From NCBI GenBank assembly GCA_905182985.1, contig CAJJDN010000025.1:425487-489486 (forward strand): DNA of 64,000 nucleotides, read 5' to 3'. A program made the position numbers and the translations under genes. Source of the DNA: Paramecium sonneborni (Eukaryota > Ciliophora > Oligohymenophorea > Peniculida > Parameciidae). This document shows, piece by piece, positions 12,534-22,004 of this stretch. Under the pieces are notes generated by a model, which was not told where the DNA came from, did no database searches, and saw nothing but the letters and a program-made list of their open reading frames with translations. How positions within the stretch are numbered: the stretch's first letter is position 1; every line of letters begins with the position of its first letter.

Positions 12534-15359
12534 TCAATTTATATTATAATCCCAAACAATTTCTGTTTAGAGTGTCCAATCTTTTGAACTAAAATGCAAA
12601 AATGGTACTTATCTTAATTATGATTTACTACTTATTTTATATTATTCTTACTTCAAATTTATTTCACTTTGGTGTATTGATTAATTATAGCTATTATTAA
12701 TTTCTTCAGTAGGTTATTATTATTTATTAGAGTATTTTAATCTAATAATAAATTCGAAAGATATTAATTTAGTACCTGCCTCTCTAAACTATGACCTATA
12801 ATTCTTAACAGTATTTGAATTTATTATATTGGGTTCCTTTTTATTAAGTAAATATTGCAAATTCTTTATTCTACAATATCTAGTATAAATAACTCTCCAT
12901 TCCCATTAAATCTCATCATCTTAATTTTTCTCATTATTTTAATTAATCTATATCCAATTCATATCTGAATTAATCACCTCTAAAATATTTAATAAATATT
13001 TTGAATTTTAGGACACTTAATAATCAATATCAAAAAAAACATTCTTACAATCTTGTTAATTTCTATTATTTTATTAATTTTTTTTTTTGTAACAATATTA
13101 AAAAAGGATTTAAACATTATTAATATTTTAAGGATTTAACATAGCATCATAATAATTAGTTTTAGTTTAATTCCATGGTCTTAATATTAAATAAGCAGCT
13201 TCTATATTTTAAAATAACAATGAGTTTGTATTTATTGGCAAAACTAATGAATTTGGTGATGGTTTAATTGACCCAAAAAATGGATTATTATGTCTTTTAA
13301 TGAATTAAGAATAAAATTATAATTTATTCTCAAAATCTACAAATATATATTCTATCAAATTCATTGGCTGAAAAGAACTAAATATTAAATTTTGAATACT
13401 TTATAATTTCACCCCCAAAAAGAGCAAAAACTTAAAAAAAATTATCTTGTTAATGTTGAATTTGACAGACTGTTTAACCAACTATAAGTTATTATCTTAG
13501 TTCTTATATATATCTCTCTGTATTTTCATTATTATCAAAATACTAATCGTTATTTTAGATTTATTCTAGTTGATTCCTTTCCAGTCTATCCCATCTATTT
13601 TTTTATAAACAATAAATTAATATAACATCCTCCTATATTGATTTTTCACCTTAAGTTGTTATTGGGTATACAAATAAAATTTTTTTACCATATATTATTA
13701 TTTAACCATTTCTTAATTTACCATCGTAACGTAATGGAATTTTCCCCTCAAATTCATTACTAATTATATTAATAAAAATTACAATGTATAATCTGTATCT
13801 GATGTTGAGAAATCCTATCCAGAATAATAATAAAAGTTTTGATTTAAGAAATCTAATAAAATTATTATTTTATATGTATATGAAATATAAACTTATTGAA
13901 AATGAATGCTATTTTTTTAATGGTTTTTTGGTTTTATAATTATATTTTACTAATTTTCTTACATTATAACAAAATAAAGATCTTCAAAAAGTTAACCTTA
14001 TTAATTTTTTTTTTTATTCATTAGATGTTATTAAGCTCTAAAGAAATTTATTAAATGCATTGATTTTTAGATACCAAATAACTTTTATTCAAAAAAATTG
14101 TTATAATTTTTGTTTTATTGTTGATCAATTACTTTATATGAATCTTTTTTTGCTATAGTTTTAATTCTTTAGATTCCAAACAAGCAAGCATTCAGAATTC
14201 TCAAATATGATAAAGAAGCCTATTCTAATTATTGAGTATCCTTGTCAAACTTTATGTGAATTACAACTTTAGCATATTTCCTTAATTTTCCAACTAATAT
14301 TTACAAAGCTTTTTCTTGTATTTAAAAATATTAAGTGTTGCTTATATCAACATAAATAACAATAGGTCTAAATTAGATCAACTTATTTTTGATAAATTAA
14401 TTAAATAGAATCTTCATCTCAAATTTAGATATTTTAACATTTTCTACACTAAAATATGGAATAATTGTCTATATTACGGATGGATTCAATTCTCTTTTTA
14501 TTTAATCCATATTCTATTAAGTTTATATCCAATAAATTGAAAAATATAAACAGTGCCTTTAATAATAGTAATTAAACTCTCTCCAAAATTATAAATTTTC
14601 TTTAGATTCTTTACCTGTTAAATTTATATAAATAAATCTCGGAAAATCTAAAATTTTATTCTATTCGTACTCTTGATTATTTTTAATACAATTACCTTAA
14701 CAAAAAATAGATTAGATAATGGATGAAGTATGCATTAATAGATTATATCCAGGGTTGAAGTTTTAATATATTTAAATTACACATTGGTAACCTTAATTCA
14801 AGATCTAATTTAATACTGTATGGTATACATTTTTTAAAACTTAATAAAGACTAAATATCTGATATCTAAGCTCTTAATTTTCTGGATTCAATATTTGATC
14901 AAACCATTTAAACCAATTCCTTTTTGCTATCTCTTATGCAAATTTTAACAATTGGTTTCTCTTATAAGCTTAAAATTATTTTAATTTCTATAAAAAATTT
15001 ACATCAATGTCAATTATTTTTGATAATTCTATGTTTATTAAAGAGTCTTTAAATAAATCTGAAGTGTTTTTATATAAATCTGAAGTATAAGCATAAGATT
15101 GTATCTATGAATTACTGTTATTATTTTAATCATTAAACTTTTAATCTTTTATAACATAGATTGAATAATATAATTAGCTTTGTAAATCACATATGCTTTT
15201 CATAATATTTATAATTTCTTGTTTTAGTTTTTCTTCTAATGTTTACTTAATGATAAAAATATTTGCTTTTTTATGAGAATCACTCGTTTCTTTTTTAATA
15301 AAATTGTGCATTTTATGCTTTCCATTAAAGATAAGTTAGTTTTAAATATTTTTTGACAT
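12534..15359 (-). CDS. Kelch-like repeat protein with long helical N-terminus, function unknown
   Basis: 926 residues after removal of introns at 13760-13782 and 13378-13399; both are needed to keep the frame. The N-terminal 470 residues are helical, Gln/Asn rich and unrecognised, with a segment LIQFRPIVIYVDISNTQYFQ that looks like an alpha/beta core strand. From about residue 510 there are beta-propeller-type repeats: IPLRYDGKLRNGQIIIYGKK, ILIYCLQKNRWDRLE, VFALFGGEIINSFQPM, and NPFFGSIKPSPNSLVLPINT. The FGGE and NRW motifs are kelch-like. The C-terminus is polar. The plus-strand gene at 54714 has a similar plan. Its stop lies 25 bp from the stop of the convergent membrane-protein gene. Confidence 0.65.
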
Positions 15360-15515
15360 TTTGAGATTTTCTTTTTCTATTATTATAAGAAATTTAATAT
15401 AAAAATTTAAAGAAAATTTTAAAAATAATCATGGTATAGTGCTATAAAAATATTCCTAAATAGATTAAGAATAAAAATGATTTTATATGTTTTTTTGTTG
15501 AATAGCATTGAAATA

Positions 15516-16399
15516 TCATTTTTTAGTGCTATTTTTCAATTTTTAGTCAATATTTTTGAAATATGTGCTTTAAATTCTTTAGGATAATGTTCTTTGTTTA
15601 TTATTTTAAGGAGATTTGTATCTGCTAGTAAGAGGAGCTAATTTTGATGGCTTTTTATCAAAAATATCTTAAAAGTTCAAAGGGTTTGATGCTCCCAATT
15701 TAGTAATATTTGATACACGAGGATAATAAAAAGTTTATCTTTTGATTACAATCTATTATTAATAAAGAATGGGTTCAGTTTTAATTCTTTATCCAAATAA
15801 TTGAATATGGGGTCCTTTTTATTCAGATTACTTTAAATTATGTTATTTAGGTGTTAGATCTGTAAGAGTATTTGGAGATGATTGAAACAATTATTATTAT
15901 ATATTATTAGATTGCATAAGTTTAGATATTGCACTTTTTACATAAACCATCTACAAAATTGAAGACATAGGTTTGAATTTGGATTTGATAATATTATTAT
16001 TATTTGTTGAATGACTAAAATTTTATTTAAGTATTACATGGATGCAGTTCCACTGGATTTAAGTAAATTTTCTTGATTCTTAGGAGTTTTATCTAATTCA
16101 TGATATTTTATTTATATAGGCTTATCAATAGTATTTTAATCATTTTCATTCTTAATTAACAGCTTCTTACGAATATTGCCTCCACATTCATTACAATGAC
16201 AACTTTAATTTATAGATTTTTCCTCATATGCACCTTATTTTAATTCTTAAAATGAATTATTAGGTTTTAGTTTTTTATAAGTTTTAGATAGTGAATAAAC
16301 TTTGTATTTACTTTCCTTCTTGTATGTTCTTTTACGATATTGTGGCCTACAATAGAGATCGAGATTCTTTACTAATGATTAATTATCAAATAAATTCAT
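15516..16399 (-). CDS. Unknown basic, low-complexity protein with CxCxxC
   Basis: 286 residues, with intron 16015-16037. There is one possible metal-binding cluster (SCHCNECGG) near residue 80; the rest is Lys/Gln/Ser/Asn rich and probably disordered, with several S/T-P sites (TPKNQ, LTPKQ, KSPQN). No family was recognised. Its ATG overlaps the TGA of the upstream Cdc6/Orc1-like gene (ATGA). That is unusual for Paramecium, so it may be the C-terminal part of that gene after a one-base frameshift. An antisense plus-strand frame here that seems protein-like is broken by two TGA codons and is not supported. Confidence 0.55.
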
Positions 16400-18376
16400 A
16401 ATTATTGTAAAATGTTTTTAAATGCATCTAGATCAGATAATTAATATTTCAATTCTTCAGCTGTGAACTTGCATTGTATCTTTTTTACAGTGATTTTAAA
16501 ACCCATTTTTTATTGTTTCACTTCTTTAGTAGTAAGTAGGTTATAATCTTTCAATAAATTAATTTCCTCTTCTACATCTACACTTAATGGCAAGCTTAGT
16601 TTGTATTTAATTTCATTGACTTTTCTGATTAGATCTTATAAATCTATTTCAAGTTAAATTGACTCTTTTTTTAATAATGCAGTAATCCCTAAGAGTATTA
16701 ATTATTAATGTAAAGTTAATGTAGTAACAACACTCTTCATTTTGTTATCAATAACACTCATACCTATTTCTTAGTTGACAGCATCTGTTGTCATTTCATC
16801 TTTTTCTCTTAAAATTCTTTTAACATTATCTATTATATTTCTCATATCACCTCCTTTATCATTATAAGCTTTAGTTGTAAGTAACTTTATTGCATTCTCA
16901 TCATATTTTCTAAATAAATAATAAATATACAATATTTCCATTTATTTTAAATTATCTTTAACTAATTCTTATAACTGCTATATTGTGTAAGGTTTGAGAA
17001 TTAAATTTTTAAATTAAGGGAGCTAAAATTTATATCTTACAGATTAAGTTTATAGAAACTCTATATCATTGCTGATTCCTATAATGATAGCATATTTAGA
17101 CAAGGAGAATAAATCAAAGGCTTCTTTTTCACTTACTTTAAATAAATTGTCAAATTCATCAATAATGATAATGCTAAATAAAATTATGTATATATATATT
17201 ACGCATTCAAATCTTTAAGTTTATCTATAAAAATATTACGATGTTATTATTTGCCAAGAGAGTTCTTAAGATTCATTTACTTTTTACAAATATTTAAAAA
17301 TTCTGTATAATTTTTACATTGCATAGCATTTATATATATAGTAGTATAATTATTTTTCCATAATTTTAAACATTTAGTTAAGAGCATAGTTTTACCACAT
17401 CCAGGTTAACCAGTGATCATTAGAAACTTTTATTCATCAGGAGATATTATAAATTATTAAATTTCATATTCTTCTAATTCTCTAAACTTCATTTTTTTAA
17501 TTAGATCAGTCACATTACTTTGAGTGTTTTCTAAATCATCATAAGCATTTGGTAATTTTTTAATACTTTTTAAATCGTCTTATGGTGACTGTCTTTTCTT
17601 TTTCATTAATTTATATATTATGGCGCTTAAATTAGCGTACCATTTATATAAAAAAAATAAATAATCAAATTTCTTTTTTCTTTTAACTTTTTTATCTGGC
17701 CAATAATCTATCCTGAATTGATTTAGATTAATTTTGTAATTGAGATTCAACAACAGTTTATTTATTTTATTATTATTCTTCTTTGAGAAGTAATTTTGGT
17801 ATATGTGTATCATTATTTTCATTTCTAAATTCCATTTTGGGTGATCTCTTTTTTAGAGTGAAATCTTCTAATTTTAATTATAATTTAGTTTCAGTTATTT
17901 AATTTTATGGTGACTCACGATTCTTTATAATAATATCTGGATTTTCTTTATTCTTATTGCCTTCCTCAATAAAAGTTTAAATTTATTATACTAGTTTTTT
18001 ATTATCAATTTATTGATATTAATCTTCATTTTTAGGAGTAGCATATTCTGTAGGTTTATCGATTCTTCCATTGAAATCTTCAAAATCTTTAAAATATGAA
18101 ATATCATTGCTCATAACTTAAATTGGTGATTGACTAATAGATAATATTAGAATAATACATTTTTCTATCTGAAGATTAAAGTGATCTTGGTTCTCTTTAT
18201 GTAAAATTATCAGCTTATTAAACAATATATCTGATTTTATCTAAAAAGTAATATTTAATGGGATCCATGAGAGTATCATATTATTATACACATTCTTAAT
18301 ACATTCCAACTAATTAGTCAACCATATTAATTTATTTAATTGGAGATAAAATAAATTTGTTTTCCATAGTGGACAT
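16396..18376 (-). CDS. Cdc6/Orc1-type AAA+ ATPase (replication licensing), with apparent frameshift
   Basis: Walker A GQPGCGKT and Walker B IIIIDEFDNLF are present, followed by a sensor-1-like IIGISND and a C-terminal helical/winged-helix region (TTLTLHQQLILLGITALLKK). This is the pattern of Cdc6/Orc1, which load the MCM helicase at origins. The N-terminus is disordered and holds several S-P sites (LSPIK, QSPIQ, ESPQN, RSPKM, QSPQD), as expected for CDK control. Introns are at 18134-18158 and 17174-17202. Between about 17640 and 17690 the frame changes by one base with no good GT-AG intron; one extra A in the A6 run near 17690 would explain it. The start at 18376 is preferred; an upstream ATG at 18571 is also in frame. 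Whether it is Cdc6 or Orc1 cannot be decided. Confidence 0.7.
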
Positions 18377-18597
18377 TGTTATAAAAAATTATTTCGTTAA
18401 ATGTATTTTCTTTTAAGTTCCTTATTAAACTTCTTTATGGTTTTATTTATATAGAAACTCTGGAGTCATAAATTATTCTTCAATAAAAAATGTTCCTTTC
18501 GAACCTGATTTATTGTCATCTTCTCCTTTTTTTCCTTGAATACTCTCAAAAGCTTATTTAAATATTCTCATTAAATTTATTAAATATATTATAAATT
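18377..18597. other. Short intergenic tract with a weak minus-strand ORF
   Basis: A minus-strand ATG at 18571 opens a protein-like frame (MRIFKQAFESIQGKKGEDD, then FFIEEQFMTPEF) that runs into the Cdc6/Orc1-like gene. It may be an N-terminal extension, a separate small exon, or chance. The sequence alone does not decide. Confidence 0.3.
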
Positions 18598-19558
18598 TCA
18601 TTTCTTTCTGATTTCCACATCTTTAGTGGCAGCATATTCACTCCAACTTCCATCATATAATGATATATTTTTTAATCCTAATCTTTCTAATGCAACATAA
18701 ATAATAGCTGCAGTAACACCTGATCCACATGAACATACAATATTTTTATTAATATCAACATTCAGATTATTCAATATTTATTTGATCTCTTCTACCTAAA
18801 TACCTTTAATTAAATAATTATACATTTTTCATTAATCCTGTTGTTTAATCAATTAATTGACTAAAAGGTAATGAAGTAGAATATGGCATATGACCACTTG
18901 ATAATCCAGCTCTAGGTTCAGGTACTTCTCCATTAAATCTTGGACCTGGTCTAGCATCTAAGACTTAATCTCCTTTCTTTCCTTTATTTTAATTCTCTAT
19001 ATTTTTTATTATGAAATTTAGATCTCTTAACATATGTGGTTAAACTGTTGCCTTATAATTTGCTTCCTTTATTAATGGTGGAGCATCAGAAACAGCACAA
19101 TTATCTCTCACCCAAGCTGGAAAACCACCATCTAAAACAGCTATATCCTGATGTCCAAAATATTTGAATTGCCAATACACTCGTGCAGATGAAAAGATAT
19201 TCATTCCATCATATACAACTATTTAATCATTATTACTAATTCCCATATCAGAAACAGATCTTTTTTACATAATTCATGTACCTCTCAAAATCTTCTTTTT
19301 TTGGAAGCATATGTGGTAAACTTGTTTCTTACAGACTATTTGCATCAATATCAAAACGAATAGCTCCAGGAATATGTTATTTTTTATATTCTAATTCTGC
19401 ATTTCGATTCATTTATGGAAGGTACCATGAACAATCTATTTTAAGCTTCTATTTTTACCTAACACTTTGACTTTATTAAGATTTTATTTCAAATATTGTA
19501 CTGAAACCAATGGAGATGGGAATGATGAAAAGGCATATCTTGTGTATCTTACAAACAT
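18598..19558 (-). CDS. 3-mercaptopyruvate/thiosulfate sulfurtransferase (double rhodanese)
   Basis: 295 residues after three introns of 23, 22 and 28 nt. Two rhodanese domains are seen. The first has LDCSWYLP, HIPGAIRFDIDANS and YDGMNIFSSARVYWQFKYFG. The second has LDARPGPRFNGE, SGHMPYS and the active loop CSCGSGVTA near residue 245, whose Cys carries the persulfide. The CGSG(V/T)TA form is typical of mercaptopyruvate sulfurtransferases rather than CRKGVT-type thiosulfate enzymes. The first 25 residues (MFVRYTRYAFSSFPSP) are basic and hydroxylated, compatible with mitochondrial import. It acts in cysteine degradation and sulfane sulfur/H2S metabolism; this is family knowledge. No defects were seen. 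Confidence 0.9.
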
Positions 19559-19642
19559 TTTTTAATGATAATATGTAATTTTTACAATTCTTGTTTTGAT
19601 TTTTATATTGAAATATTCTATATTCAAATCAAATATGAATAA

Positions 19643-21958
19643 ATGTAATAATCAGAATAATTGATTGTGAGAGTATTTGTGATAATTCTGTGCTTATTGT
19701 CAATGGTAGGCTGCTCTATCATTTTATGGACATTTTTCAAAACTCCAAGATTAAGCAAAAACCCTGGAAGTATTATTTAAAGAATGGCCATTGCATAAAT
19801 TGTATTGATAAAGAATTTTATTAGATTATTACATTTCTGATGTTTTTTGCTCAATTTTACATTGAAGATTAAGATATTTAAATTAGTGCTGTGTTTATAA
19901 TATCTTCTAATTTTTGCTCATTTTTAGGTTTTATTGAGATATTCTTCTCCTCTTAATATATACTCTATAATGTTTATTTTCCAATAAATTTATACTGTTC
20001 ACTCAAAACTTAGAACTATAATTTTACTAAATATTTTCAATACATGGAGATGTTCTCTTTTGCATTTTCAATAATTTTTACTTTGACAATGTTTCTCATA
20101 AATGATGTTTAAATAAAGTATAAAAGATAATTATTTAGCTTTGTTGGAGTTTGTGGTCTAAAATTAGCATCATCATCATCAAAATCTTTGAGTATTATTT
20201 TAGCAGTCATAACTATAAGTGTTTTAATATTACTTATTTTCATTACCATTGAAAAATCATTAATCAAAACCACTTTTTATAATAAAGATTCAGAAAAATT
20301 CCATAAGAAATATCATAAAGAGTTTAAGATTGTTAATATCTTATATACTACAGTATTTATAGTAACATATATGTTTCCATCCTGCATTATATTTTGGAGT
20401 GAATTATATTCTGGTAAAGATTATTATTATTATCTTCCAATCATCTATCCTTTAGGAGGAATCTTGCTTTTTTTTATTAGAATTAATGATCCTATTGTAA
20501 AAAAGTACTTATACAATATGCTTATGGGAAAGAAAAAAACAAATCAAAGTGGTAAATTAAAGGATAAACTTTTACAAAAATAAAATGTATCAATTTATTT
20601 TTAATAGTTCGATGATATTGGATAAATGAGTATAGACTCAGGATTTGAAATTAGTGTATGCAACAATAATAATAAACTTAGATATACAGTTAAATAAGTA
20701 CTTAGTGAAAAATAAATATCATCAGAAATCTCAATCAATTCTGTTTTTGGAAGTGGATTTTAAACTAAATTAATCAAAAATAATTAAGAACTATTCATTA
20801 TTTTATTAACTATTAAAAATGCTATTAATTAATGTATTCAAAATAATTAATCATCCTATAAAAATCTGAAACCATTCAATTTTACTCATATAACTAAATA
20901 TTCATTATATTTGTAGGATGATTTTAAAGAATTAGATTAAAAATATAAGAATTTTAATGTATTATTATTATTGATTATAATATTAGAATTTGTGTTTAAA
21001 TGATTATGTAGATGAATTTAATTATAAAAGAGTTATAAATTGTTACAGTTATGCAAGCAACACACTTATTCATCTTTTTAGCTAGATGTTAAATATTGAC
21101 ATAAATCAACTTCGAACTAGTTTAAGAATATAATAAAATACAAAAAATATATTCAATACAAAATTACCGTCATCTTTTGGACCTATTTTTTTAACTTATG
21201 ATAATTATTTTACTATAGAAATAATTTCAAAATAACATAAATTACTTTTAACAAAAGGTGGAGGATTAATGAACATTTGTAAGCGTTATTAAACTGAATA
21301 TATTAAATCTAAAAATGGTAATACTTTATTGCCTGCTATATTTGGATTGTATACAATATAAATTGAAGAAGATAGATTTATCAATATTGTATTAAAGTTA
21401 AATTAACTTAAAATAAAGTATCCTTTATCTCTAAATTTATTCAATGTTTCTGAACAATAAGATTAATTAATTTAATAAGATGTTTTTGGTTGGATATAAT
21501 TAAGCTTAGAGAAAGGGAAATTTTAATTATTTGTTGCAGAAAAGTTATTTGATGATAAATATTAAATTAAAATTGAGGATAACGATTTTAAGTTATCATA
21601 AAGTGCTGCCAAAGATTTGTTAATTATATTAAGTAAAGATATTGAAGCATTTTGTTTCTTAAGGAATATTACTCTTTCTTTGGTTTATTTTAAATTACCA
21701 AATAATAGACTAGATTCAATGTGCAAACATGAAAATTCATTATCCTATCATTATTAGATTATCAAGAATAGTCAATAAATTACTCCATTGTAAATTAATG
21801 AGTATTTTAAAGATTTAGGATAATTTGAATTAGATAGTAAAATAGGTTTTGTTAGAATTTATTTTGATAATTTTTGGCAGGAATGGGAATATATTAATGA
21901 AAATGAAAGATGTTTTTATTTTGATAAGCTAACACAATAGTTGTCAGAAGTAGTATGA
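19643..21958 (+). CDS. GPCR fused to a PIP-kinase-like domain (GPCR-PIPK), kinase motifs degenerate
   Basis: 754 residues, introns 19802-19824 and 20959-20986. The N-terminal half has seven hydrophobic helices (first VRVFVIILCLLSMVGCSIIL, seventh YYYLPIIYPLGGILLFFIRI), followed by NDPIVKKYLYNM as in cAMP-receptor-like GPCRs. The C-terminal half follows the PIPK plan: FGPIFLTYDNYFTIEIISKQ, HKLLLTKGGGLMN, then LLPAIFGLYTIQ. This fusion is known from Dictyostelium RpkA, oomycetes and ciliates, where it is thought to couple receptor input to phosphoinositide synthesis. Here the DLKGS motif and the MDYSLL-type Asp motif are not recognisable (the second region reads FLRNITLSLVYFKL), so catalysis is doubtful. 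The start MQQSEQLIV is the first ATG before TM1. Confidence 0.8.
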
Positions 21959-22004
21959 TTTCTTTTATTTGAAAACAATAAATTAAAGATTAATAGAAAT
22001 ATAC

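Noticed and set aside
15610..16010. Plus-strand, protein-like frame (LYLLVRGANFDGF, then YFKLCYLGVRSVRVFG) resembling a decayed enzyme gene
   Set aside because: It is broken by in-frame TGA codons, and the minus strand gives a clean spliced ORF (15516-16399) over the same bases. It is an antisense shadow.
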